Shown: in pieces, positions 7,931 to 15,438 of the stretch
Layout of the letters: every line of letters begins with the position of its first letter
Position numbering within the stretch: position 1 is the stretch's first letter
NCBI RefSeq assembly: GCF_002803515.1
Contig: NZ_PHQX01000001.1
Span: forward strand, 3,968,001-4,032,000
Length of the DNA stretch: 64,000 nucleotides
DNA from: Stenotrophomonas lactitubi
GTDB lineage: Bacteria; Pseudomonadota; Gammaproteobacteria; Xanthomonadales; Xanthomonadaceae
Direction of reading: 5' to 3'
The notes under the pieces: model-generated
What the model was told of the DNA's origin: nothing
The model's database searches: none
Seen by the model: only the letters and a program-made list of their open reading frames with translations
Program-made: the position numbers and the translations under genes

Positions 7931-9765
7931 GTGCCCTGTCCTGCCTCGATCTGCGCATACAGCGCCTGCAGCCGGGCAGCGTTCTGTGCGAACACCTGCA
8001 GATCGGCGTCGACCAGTGCCGGCCAGTCCGGTGCATGACCCAGCAACTGCGCCACCTGTTCCTGCGGTGCGCGGTCAAAGCCCTCACCCAGTACGGTCAG
8101 ATAGCGCTGGCGGAAGCCCTCCGGATCCTGCTGGTCCTGCACATACAGCTGCACCGCCAGCAATCCGGCATAGAGATAATTGACCAGATACTGCGGGTCG
8201 TCATACATCAGGCGCTTGCCGATCCAGGTGCTGCGCAGCTGCGGATAGCGCTGCGGCTGCTGGCCGTAGCGCGCCAGCACCTGGCCGGTGAGCGCGTCCA
8301 GATCGTCGGCGGTGCCCAACGTATTGCTGGCCACGCCCTGGTAGATCGACTGCTCCAGCTGCGCCTCCTCGGAGGACGTAAACAGCTGCAACACCATGTC
8401 GTCGAGCAGCGACTTCAGGTAGTACGCCTTGGCGCGCGGATCCTGCGCCTGCTGGTACAACTGGTCACGGAAGCGCAGCTCGTTGTAGATGGCGAACGCC
8501 TCGGTCATCCACGCACTGCCATTGAGATGCAATGGCGAGGCACGCCCGCGCAGCATCCACTGCCCATGCATGGAGTGACCTGCTTCATGGGCGATCTCCA
8601 CGTCACTTTCCAGATCGCCGCTGCGCAGCCCCACGAACAGCAGCGCCGGCGTGTCCGGTGCGAATATATGGAACGCGTCCTGGCTGCGGCTGCCCAGCAC
8701 GGTGGCCAGGTCCATGCGCTTGTGCGCAGGATCCAGCAGCGCGCGCAGCTCGGCGACATACTCCGGCCCCAGCGGCTGCATGGCGTCGGCAGCGGTATCG
8801 CGCAGCTGTTCCAGGCTCAGCACCGGTGGCGTATAGCCAGCATCCGGCACGGTGGTATCCCACAACTGCGGCGACATCACACCGCTGCGCCCGGCGTGCT
8901 GCAGCAGCATGTCCTGATATCCACGACGCTCTGCCGCGTGGCGCTCGATCGCCGCCAGCGTCGCGTCGACCGTCTGCGTATCCATGCCCATGCGTCGATA
9001 GCCGCGTGCGGTGGCCGAGCCGTCGCCCTGCAGACGCGCGGCGGCATCATTCACCTGCACCAGGCCCAGCAGTACCGACGCCATCGGTTCACGGCGCGAC
9101 TGCACGCCCTGCCAGTACCCCTTCCAGCCGGCCTCACGCAGCGCGCGGTCGGGATGCTGGGCCAGGGCCTGCTTGTCGGCGCCGGTATCCCAGCTGCGGC
9201 CAGCACCTTCGATACGCGGGAATTCCGCGCTGTGCATGATCTGCCGACGCAGGCGCGCGAACGTATCCAGCGCCGGATCGGCCAGTGCATCCACGGCATC
9301 ATCCAGCTGCGCATTGGCCGGCGCCGCGCCTTCCTGCAGCGCGCGGGCGCGCAGGAATCCATAGGACGCCAGCCAGGGGGCATCCGCCGGCGCCTCACGC
9401 AGGGCGGCCCTGCCGGTACGGGCGATACGGCTGCACAGCCCCATCACCTGATCCAGCGCCTGCGCCGGGCGACGATCACGTGCGTTGCGCGCGGCCTGCA
9501 GATGCAGATACGCATGGTGACGCATGCACTGTGCCTGCAGCGCTTCGGCCTGGCGGAAGCGCGTGGCCGGCGCGCCCGCCGTGGCGCTCTGCAATGCCTC
9601 AACGCGCTCGCCCAGGGTGACCCGTGCCGCCTGTTCGGCGGCGGCGCTGGGGAAGTAAGCGCGGTCATCGGCGTGCAGCGACTGTGCGTGGGCGCCGAGG
9701 GAGGTGGTCATCGCCCACAGCGTGGCGATGACTACGGTAGTGGTGCGCATCCTGCGGGCCTGCAT
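7927..9765 (-). CDS. Exported M3-family zinc oligopeptidase
   Basis: This 612-residue protein is a metallopeptidase of the oligoendopeptidase F / thimet type. The zinc motif HEAGHSMHG lies around residue 392, and the third zinc ligand is expected in the downstream segment WMTEAFAIYNEL. A signal peptide precedes it (VVIATLWAMTTSLGAHAQ), so it probably acts in the periplasm, unlike the cytoplasmic PepF. An alternative ATG five codons downstream (MRTTTVV) would shorten the signal peptide slightly. It is the first gene of a two-gene operon with the TPM-domain protein. It probably degrades short peptides. Confidence 0.88.
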   Translation of the reverse strand: MQARRMRTTTVVIATLWAMTTSLGAHAQSLHADDRAYFPSAAAEQAARVTLGERVEALQSATAGAPATRFRQAEALQAQCMRHHAYLHLQAARNARDRRPAQALDQVMGLCSRIARTGRAALREAPADAPWLASYGFLRARALQEGAAPANAQLDDAVDALADPALDTFARLRRQIMHSAEFPRIEGAGRSWDTGADKQALAQHPDRALREAGWKGYWQGVQSRREPMASVLLGLVQVNDAAARLQGDGSATARGYRRMGMDTQTVDATLAAIERHAAERRGYQDMLLQHAGRSGVMSPQLWDTTVPDAGYTPPVLSLEQLRDTAADAMQPLGPEYVAELRALLDPAHKRMDLATVLGSRSQDAFHIFAPDTPALLFVGLRSGDLESDVEIAHEAGHSMHGQWMLRGRASPLHLNGSAWMTEAFAIYNELRFRDQLYQQAQDPRAKAYYLKSLLDDMVLQLFTSSEEAQLEQSIYQGVASNTLGTADDLDALTGQVLARYGQQPQRYPQLRSTWIGKRLMYDDPQYLVNYLYAGLLAVQLYVQDQQDPEGFRQRYLTVLGEGFDRAPQEQVAQLLGHAPDWPALVDADLQVFAQNAARLQALYAQIEAGQGT

Positions 9766-9837
9766 CGGCGTCTCCGTGCCTTGATCGGGCTTCGAGCCTA
9801 GCAGCCGCCGGTAGTCCGCGCCTGTCCCGATCTGGCC

Positions 9838-10350
9838 TCAGATCGACTCGTCTTCACGCTTGACCAGTGTCCAGCACGGCTTCTGCGCGAAGGTGTAGGT
9901 CTGCTGGTCGCTGCTGTCCGGCGTGCGGATCTGCACCTGCATCTGCCCATCGGCCACGGCCGTCACCTGCATCTCCCGGCCCTGCCCGGCCAGCCCGGCT
10001 GGATCGGGCATCACCGGCCATTCGACATCGGCCAATGCAGCCGGGCGTTCCACAGTGCGCGGCTCAGGCTCGGCGCCAGCGTCAACGTAGCTGTCCATCA
10101 GCGGATCGGCCGTTGCCTTTTCCTGCAGGGTGATCTCGTTGCCGAAGTGCTTCAGGAAGGTATCGAACGCCGGATGGGGGCACGCCGCGGTCGCCACTGC
10201 GGGCGCGGGTTCCACCGCCGTCGCTGTGCTGGCAGGTGCCGCTGCAGGGGCCGGGGCCTCAGCAGGCGCTGGCTGCGGCGCAGGCGTGCAGGCGGACAGC
10301 GCAAGGCCAAGGGCCGGTGCCAGCAGAGCAAGGGAACGGCGGGGCTTCAT
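9838..10350 (-). CDS. Small lipoprotein with Ala/Pro-rich linker
   Basis: The predicted product is 170 residues. The signal peptide ends in the lipobox LSAC (Cys about 20), giving an acylated Cys followed by an Ala/Pro-rich linker of about 35 residues. The folded part starts near CPHPAFDTFLKHFGNEI and ends in CWTLVKREDES; its two cysteines may pair. The frame is open far upstream, but the ATG at 10350 is where the signal peptide begins. I do not recognise a named family. It is divergent from the YiiX-like gene, with 75 bases between the starts. Confidence 0.75.
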   Translation of the reverse strand: MKPRRSLALLAPALGLALSACTPAPQPAPAEAPAPAAAPASTATAVEPAPAVATAACPHPAFDTFLKHFGNEITLQEKATADPLMDSYVDAGAEPEPRTVERPAALADVEWPVMPDPAGLAGQGREMQVTAVADGQMQVQIRTPDSSDQQTYTFAQKPCWTLVKREDESI

Positions 10351-10425
10351 GGGATCGTCCTGATTCCGGTTTGGTCGCGCCATCCTATCCTGCCGCCTAC
10401 AATCGCGCCTTCCCGCCTGTTCGAG

Positions 10426-11058
10426 ATGCCCATGCGCCGCCTCCTGCTCCTGATCGGCCTGCTGCTGCCCGCCCTGTGGCCAGCCTTGGCGATGGCCATC
10501 GAGGTCCGTGAAGGCGACCTGCTGTTCGTCACCGCGGGTCACGGTGGCCTGAGCGCGGCAATCGACGATGCGACGGGAAAACAAGGGGCGCCCAGCTTCG
10601 ACCATGTCGCGCTGGTGGCGTCGGCACCGCAGGGCTGGGAGGTGCTGCATGCCGACGAGAAGGGCTCGCGCCGGCAGACGCTGGACCAGTTCCGCCAGGA
10701 TGCGCGTGGCAAGCAACGGCAGGTCGTGGTCTATCGCCTGCGCGCGCCGCCAAGGAATGCCATCACCGATGCAGTGGCCACCGCACGCACGATGCTGGGC
10801 AAGCCGTACAACACCGCCTATGTGTTGAACGACGAAAGCTACTACTGCTCGGACTTCATCGAACGCGCATTCCGTGCGCACCATGTGTTCGCGCTGCAGC
10901 CGATGAACTTCCGCAACCCGCAGACCGGTGAGATCTCCCAGCATTGGGTTGATCTGTATCGCGGCATGGGCCTGGACGTACCGCAGGGCCTGCCCGGTAC
11001 CAACCCCAACGACATGGCCGCAGCGACGGTGCTGCAGCGGATCGGTGTGCTCGAATAA
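10426..11058 (+). CDS. YiiX-like permuted NlpC/P60 (papain-like) hydrolase, exported
   Basis: The 210-residue protein has a signal peptide (LLLLIGLLLPALWPALAMA) and the circularly permuted papain-like arrangement of YiiX/YaeF proteins. The catalytic His is in SFDHVALVA and the catalytic Cys lies later in YYCSDFIERAF. The start of the mature region, VREGDLLFVTA, matches the family pattern in which the protein begins by describing an access channel to the active site. Relatives hydrolyse amide or ester bonds in cell-envelope peptides or lipids. A second ATG two codons later (10432) is equally plausible as start. A strong hairpin follows the stop. Confidence 0.85.
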   Translation: MPMRRLLLLIGLLLPALWPALAMAIEVREGDLLFVTAGHGGLSAAIDDATGKQGAPSFDHVALVASAPQGWEVLHADEKGSRRQTLDQFRQDARGKQRQVVVYRLRAPPRNAITDAVATARTMLGKPYNTAYVLNDESYYCSDFIERAFRAHHVFALQPMNFRNPQTGEISQHWVDLYRGMGLDVPQGLPGTNPNDMAAATVLQRIGVLE

Positions 11059-11060
11059 GC

Positions 11061-11085
11061 GAAGCCCCGCACGGGGCGGGGCTTC
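11061..11085 (+). terminator. Hairpin terminator after the YiiX-like gene
   Basis: Perfect 10-bp stem (11061-11070 with 11076-11085) and a 5-base loop, directly after the stop codon. There is no T-tract on the plus strand, so it may act as an RNA-stabilising 3' hairpin as well as a terminator. Confidence 0.65.
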
Positions 11086-11112
11086 GTCGGTGATGGATGG
11101 CGGCTGCCAGGA

Positions 11113-11274
11113 TCACTCTTCCTCGTCCTGCCCGCCCTGCTGCTGGTTCTGGTTGCGCTTCTGCTGTTCCTGCTGCTGTTGCTGCTGCTGGTCGCGGCCG
11201 CGTTCCTGCTGCTGATCCTGCTGGTTCTGCTGGCCCTGCTGCTTCTGGTTCGGGTTCTGGTTCTGCTGTGCCAT
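11113..11274 (-). CDS. 53-residue Gln/Asn-rich small protein
   Basis: An intact ATG-to-TGA frame encodes 53 residues, of which roughly half are Gln; the rest is mainly Asn, Glu, Arg, Lys and Gly. It begins MAQQNQNPNQKQQ and ends in an acidic GGQDEEE. GGAGAT lies 5-10 bases upstream of the ATG on the coding strand. There are no hydrophobic segments, so it is probably a soluble, disordered cytoplasmic protein. It faces the terminator of the YiiX-like gene. The composition resembles stress-related small hydrophilic proteins, but I do not recognise a family. Confidence 0.6.
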   Translation of the reverse strand: MAQQNQNPNQKQQGQQNQQDQQQERGRDQQQQQQQEQQKRNQNQQQGGQDEEE

Positions 11275-11580
11275 GTCCGATCTCCAAATGCCACGCGCGG
11301 AATGCGGTGGACGGGGCCATCGTCGGCAGCGATTGGTTAACCATGCGTTGTGAGCGGGCTACACCTGTGTGTACGCGCGTGAATGAACCCGCGCCAGCCC
11401 TTGCGGCACAAGCCACTGAAGGATTCATGCGGGTTTGGAATGTGGTCATGCTGCAGCCGGAAACGAACGCATTCAGCAGCCTGCACCGGCGTAGCGCGCG
11501 CAGAGGGGCCTGCCCCTTCGGTCCCGTCTGCAGCACGCAGGCAGGTTTGCGGATCGAGCGCGGGCTCGGCGCTGCACCCG
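11275..11580. other. Intergenic region, no gene seen
   Basis: About 300 bases between the Gln-rich protein start and the AtoE-like stop, both on the minus strand. It must carry the small gene's promoter; I could not pick a convincing -35/-10 pair. A short hairpin (AGGGG/CCCCT around 11501-11516) may end the transporter transcript. Confidence 0.4.
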
Positions 11581-13005
11581 TTACGGCATCACCGGCGGCA
11601 CATAGACCAGCGTCATGCCCAGCAGCCACAGCAACCCCAGCACCAGCGGGATGTGCACCAGCAACTGGATGAAGGTGAAGCCGACGATGTCGCGGGCCTT
11701 CAGGCCGAGCACGCCCAACAGCGGCAGCATCCAGAACGGATTGATCAGGTTCGGCAGCGCTTCGGCCGCGTTGTAGACCTGCACCGCCCAGCCCAGGTGC
11801 GCCTTCAACTCGTTCGCGGCCTGCATCACGTACGGCGCTTCGATGATCCACTTGCCGCCACCGGACGGCACGAAGAAGCCCAGCACCGCCGAATACACGC
11901 CCATCACCAGCGCGAACGTATCGGTGCTGGCCACGTGCACGAACAGGCTCGACAGCCGATGCGCCAGGGTCTGGCCATCGCCACCGGCGGCGTGGGTGAG
12001 GATCATTGCGATGCCGCCGTACAGCGGGAACTGGATAAGCACACCGGTGGTGCTGGGTACCGCCTTGGCCACCGCGTTGAGGAAGCTGCGCGGGCGCCAG
12101 TGCAGCAGCAGGCCCAGCGAGATGAACATGAAGTTGTAGGTGTTGAGGTTGGCAATTGCGCTGACCAGGGGCTTGTTGGCGAACTCGTTGAACAGCCAGC
12201 CGAAGGCCAGCAACGAGAGCAGCACGGTCAGCAACGGGCTGTATTCCAGCCACTCACCGGGCCGCGTGCGGCGCTGCAGCGGTTCCGGTTCGGCCTGTGC
12301 GGCACCCGGAAAATCCTCGGCGGTGCGCGCACTGCCGGCGGCAGGTGCGGTCAGCCAGGCGATCAGCAACGAGACCAGAATCAACACGGCGGTCAGCACA
12401 ATCGACTGCCACAGGAAGATGGTTTCGGTGAACGGCAACACGCCGGTGATCTCCACCAGCCCCGGCGGCATGCTGGCCGGATTGGCCTGCAGCTGTGCAG
12501 CCGACGAACTCAGGCCCATCGCCCACACCGCGCCCAGGCCCAGATAGGCCGAGGCTCCGGCAGCGCGATAATCCATGCGCAGCTCGCTGCGGCGGGCCAG
12601 CGCGCGCACGAGCAGACCACCGAACACCAGCGAGAAGCCCCAGCTGAGCAGCGAGGCCAACATGCTGACCAGGCCGACGTACACCACTGCGCCGCGACCG
12701 GTGCGCGGTACGCGGGCGAGGAAGTCGATGAAGCGCGCCACCACTGGCGCAGTGGCCAAGGCATAGCCACCGATGACCACGAAGGCCATCTGCATGGTGA
12801 AGGGAATCAGGCTCCAGAAGCCGTCGCCGAAGGCGCTGGCGGTGGCCTGTGGGGTGGCGCCAAAGCCCATCGCCGCCACCGCGACGATGACCACGCCGAG
12901 CACCGCGAACACATAGGCATCGGGGAACCATTTTTCCGCCCAGGCGGCCGAGCGCAATGCTGCACGCGCCATCCAGCCGTCCTGTACTGCTGCCGTCGAA
13001 GCCAT
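11581..13005 (-). CDS. atoE: Short-chain fatty acid transporter, AtoE family
   Basis: The 474-residue inner-membrane protein has about 11-12 hydrophobic segments and matches the AtoE family in length and landmarks. These are WFPDAYVFAVLGVVIV near the N-terminus, WGFSLVFGGLLVRALARR, NFMFISLGLLLHWRP and GFFVPSGGGKWIIEAPYVMQ. Family members import acetoacetate and short-chain fatty acids such as butyrate. The ATG at 13005 follows GGGAGG by 7 bases on the coding strand; an in-frame GTG one codon upstream is less likely. No atoDAB acyl-CoA genes are adjacent, so the substrate is inferred only from the family. Confidence 0.88.
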   Translation of the reverse strand: MASTAAVQDGWMARAALRSAAWAEKWFPDAYVFAVLGVVIVAVAAMGFGATPQATASAFGDGFWSLIPFTMQMAFVVIGGYALATAPVVARFIDFLARVPRTGRGAVVYVGLVSMLASLLSWGFSLVFGGLLVRALARRSELRMDYRAAGASAYLGLGAVWAMGLSSSAAQLQANPASMPPGLVEITGVLPFTETIFLWQSIVLTAVLILVSLLIAWLTAPAAGSARTAEDFPGAAQAEPEPLQRRTRPGEWLEYSPLLTVLLSLLAFGWLFNEFANKPLVSAIANLNTYNFMFISLGLLLHWRPRSFLNAVAKAVPSTTGVLIQFPLYGGIAMILTHAAGGDGQTLAHRLSSLFVHVASTDTFALVMGVYSAVLGFFVPSGGGKWIIEAPYVMQAANELKAHLGWAVQVYNAAEALPNLINPFWMLPLLGVLGLKARDIVGFTFIQLLVHIPLVLGLLWLLGMTLVYVPPVMP

Positions 13006-13059
13006 CACCTACCCTCCCAGGTTCGATGGCCTGATTCTGGGCGGTGGGGTGCGGGCTGT

Positions 13060-13171
13060 CTGCCACCTATTGGTCGTAGGTGGCAGGATGCCCGGCGCTG
13101 TGCGCCGCCGCCCGAGCATGGGCTCGGGCGCTACGCATAATCCGTGTAGAGCCGAGCCCACGCTCGGCTGC
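13060..13171. repeat. Hairpin plus two SMAG/REP elements in opposite orientation
   Basis: First a 10-bp hairpin (13060-13069 with 13077-13086). Then a minus-oriented GTAG palindrome (13110-13117 with 13122-13129, ending CTAC at 13131-13134) and a plus-oriented one (GTAG at 13146-13149, stem 13150-13157 with 13162-13169). The cluster separates ubiA from the upstream start of the AtoE gene and probably shapes the ubiA mRNA 3' end. Confidence 0.75.
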
Positions 13172-13176
13172 GCTTC

Positions 13177-14070
13177 TCAACGCAGCGCCAGATCCACGGC
13201 GATACCGGCAAACAGCGCGGCGCCCACCCAGTTGTTGTGCAGGAACGCCTTGAAGCACGGTCCACGCTCGCGGTCGCGGCAGATCCAGAATTCGTACACC
13301 ACCAGCAGCGTCGCCAGCGCCACGCCGGCCAGGTAGTAACCGCCCAGCCCACCGCGCACGCCCACCAGCGCCATCGTTGCCAGGAACAGTGCGTACAGCA
13401 CGCCCTGGATGACCAGGTCCAGATCGCCGAACAGGATCGCGGTGGAGTGCGAACCCATCTTCAGGTCGTCTTCGCGGTCGACCATGGCGTACCAGGTGTC
13501 GTAGGCGGTGGACCACAGGATGTTGCCGGCATACAGCAGCCAGCCCAGCATCGGCACCTCGCCCTGCACGTCGGCGAAGGCCATCGGAATGCCCCAGCCG
13601 AACGACATGCCCAGGTATACCTGCGGCAGATGCGTGTAGCGCTTCAGGTAGGGATAGCTGACCGCCAGGAACACGCCGATGAAGCTCAGGGCGATGGTCA
13701 GGCCGTTCAGGGTCAACACCAGGCCGAAGGCCACCAGCATCAGTACCGCGAACAGTGCCAGCGCCGCACGGCCGCTGATCGCGCCGGTCGCCAGCGGCCG
13801 CGCCTTGGTGCGCTCGACATGCGGGTCGAGCCAGCGGTCGGCATAGTCGTTGATGACGCAACCGGCCGAGCGGGTCAGCCAGACGCCGGCGGTGAACACG
13901 AACAGGGTCCACAGCGGCGGCAGGCCGCCCGCAGCCAGCCACAACGCCCACCAGGTGGGCCACAGCAGCAGCAGCGTGCCGATCGGGCGATCGGCGCGCA
14001 TCAGACTCCAGTAATGCCGCCAGCGCGGCGTCGGCACCGTATGCGGCGCGGAAAGGGGGGTATCAGCCAT
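13177..14070 (-). CDS. ubiA: 4-hydroxybenzoate octaprenyltransferase
   Basis: The 297-residue integral membrane prenyltransferase attaches the polyprenyl chain to 4-hydroxybenzoate in ubiquinone synthesis. The first Asp-rich motif is [20 protein letters not shown] (about residues 72-91). The second is in [20 protein letters not shown]. Length is close to E. coli UbiA (290). About eight hydrophobic segments follow the pattern of the family. The ATG is the first in frame and lies at the conserved N-terminus ([20 protein letters not shown]). It is divergent from tRNA-Arg. A REP cluster follows its 3' end. Confidence 0.95.
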   Translation of the reverse strand: MADTPLSAPHTVPTPRWRHYWSLMRADRPIGTLLLLWPTWWALWLAAGGLPPLWTLFVFTAGVWLTRSAGCVINDYADRWLDPHVERTKARPLATGAISGRAALALFAVLMLVAFGLVLTLNGLTIALSFIGVFLAVSYPYLKRYTHLPQVYLGMSFGWGIPMAFADVQGEVPMLGWLLYAGNILWSTAYDTWYAMVDREDDLKMGSHSTAILFGDLDLVIQGVLYALFLATMALVGVRGGLGGYYLAGVALATLLVVYEFWICRDRERGPCFKAFLHNNWVGAALFAGIAVDLALR

Positions 14071-14219
14071 GGCACTAGGATACTCCTGTGCCTTCTGACC
14101 GACTTTGCCGGCGGGGGGAGATTTGTGCGGCGAAACTGGATAGAATGCCCATCCCGCACCGCCTCATTGCGTTGCGATGCCCGCCCCGGCCCTGGCCGAC
14201 GGCGCGGCGGTTCCACCAC

Positions 14220-14296
14220 GCGCTCGTAGCTCAGCCGGATAGAGTAGTGGCTTCCGAAGCCATTGGTCGGGGGTTCGAATCCCTCCGGGCGCGCCA
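14220..14296 (+). tRNA. tRNA-Arg (anticodon CCG)
   Basis: A complete cloverleaf can be folded by eye. It has a 7-bp acceptor stem (14220-14226 with 14286-14292), a D-arm GCTC/GAGT, an anticodon stem GTGGC/GCCAT with loop TTCCGAA, a T-arm GGTTCGAATCC, a discriminator G and an encoded CCA. The anticodon CCG reads CGG arginine codons. A TAGAAT -10-like hexamer lies at 14141-14146. Confidence 0.96.
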
Positions 14297-14354
14297 TCTT
14301 CCCTCAGTCTTCCGCCCCCGCCCGCCACCACGGCATGGCGCGCTGGTCGTGGAT

Positions 14355-14846
14355 TCATTCGGCTTCCCGATCCCCCGCTGCGGCTCTGTTGACGCCAGGC
14401 TGGAAGGGAACCGAGCGGTGAGCGCAGCCCTGCACGTCGCGGACGATGATCGAGAATTCCTCCGCAGCGCCGATCGCGCCGGGCAGAAACGCGCCGTCGC
14501 CGTCGAACAGCACCGTCATTGCCTCGCCAGGGGCGATCGACAGCCGTGCTGCCGGAGGCGCAACTTCTTCGAGGATGACATTGAAGGACCGCCACGCCTG
14601 TTCGTCAATCCGACGAACCTCTACGGTGGCTGCCCTGGCATACAGGCGTCTGTCGGCGCTGGCCAGCAACAGCTGCAGTGGCCGAGAACCATGCGGATTG
14701 ATCTGGAAGCGGCCGTAGGTCATGCCATCCACCCGTGCGATGCCGGCATAGGTGATGACGACTGTCGGGCATGAGTCCGCGCGTGGTTCTTGGGCAGCGC
14801 ATGCGGTCAGGCCAATGGCCAGACAGAGGACGAGATGCTTGGTCAC
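14355..14846 (-). CDS. Hypothetical lipoprotein (163 residues)
   Basis: The GTG at 14846 is chosen because GGAGGA stands 8 bases upstream on the coding strand and it starts a lipoprotein signal, VTKHLVLCLAIGLTAC, with Cys in the lipobox. The mature part has two further Cys (in DSCPTVVIT and QGCAHRSVP), strands such as TYGRFQINPHG and a hydrophobic LPGAIGAAEEFSIIV. No family is recognised. It follows the RHS toxin gene and its overlapping lipoprotein in the same direction, about 100 bases downstream. It could be a second, possibly orphan, immunity-type lipoprotein, but that is inference from position only. Confidence 0.7.
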   Translation of the reverse strand: MTKHLVLCLAIGLTACAAQEPRADSCPTVVITYAGIARVDGMTYGRFQINPHGSRPLQLLLASADRRLYARAATVEVRRIDEQAWRSFNVILEEVAPPAARLSIAPGEAMTVLFDGDGAFLPGAIGAAEEFSIIVRDVQGCAHRSVPFQPGVNRAAAGDREAE

Positions 14847-14946
14847 GCCGCAGATCCTCCATTGATGTTCCGCGTGCCGCCTACCGGATGATCCGGCAGC
14901 GACGGCAGGGCACCTGCACCCTGCCGCTGCTCGACTCTTCAACGCA

Positions 14947-15438
14947 CTAAAGCGCCGCCGAGCATCTGCCGAACACGTTGGCGGGCTTATCCCGCAGGCT
15001 CACGGCAACCACCCGGTGCTTCTGCTCGCCGCACCCACCCATGACCCCATACATGATGAGAAGTCCCTTGTCGTTGACGTAGCCGATGAACGTGCCATTC
15101 CCTTCATCCGAAGCGGCCCTGACGAGATAGAGGCTCTCCCCGGGTGCTGGCTTCAGGCCACTCAACGGCCTTGAACCGATCTTCCCTTCAACCTCTGATG
15201 CCGATACCGCGACCAGTGAATTCTTCAACATCCACTCCGCAATGGCGGCTTCACTATCCGGATCAAGCGTGGAAATGCGGTCAAGCGGCAGAGTCGTGGA
15301 ATTGCCAGGGAAGATCGCATCGGATGAAACATCTACCCAGTCCGATCTCCATTCCGTATGTTGAAATTTGTTGATGCTGCACCCGCCCAGCATTGGCAAG
15401 AGCAGCAGCGCTGCGCGCAGCATGGCTTCTATTTGCAC
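14947..15438 (-). CDS. Lipoprotein overlapping the RHS toxin gene; candidate immunity protein
   Basis: The 163-residue product starts at GTG 15438, with GGAG 6 bases upstream inside the end of the RHS gene, and overlaps that gene by 10 bases. It has a lipoprotein signal with lipobox LGGC (ALLLLPMLGGC), which places it in the periplasmic face of a membrane. The mature part includes LDRISTLDPDSEAAIAEWML and GTFIGYVNDKGLLIMYGVMG. I recognise no family. Base composition is clearly more AT-rich than neighbouring housekeeping genes, as is the toxin-coding end of the RHS gene. Translational coupling and position are those of cognate immunity genes in polymorphic toxin loci. Confidence 0.75.
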   Translation of the reverse strand: MQIEAMLRAALLLLPMLGGCSINKFQHTEWRSDWVDVSSDAIFPGNSTTLPLDRISTLDPDSEAAIAEWMLKNSLVAVSASEVEGKIGSRPLSGLKPAPGESLYLVRAASDEGNGTFIGYVNDKGLLIMYGVMGGCGEQKHRVVAVSLRDKPANVFGRCSAAL

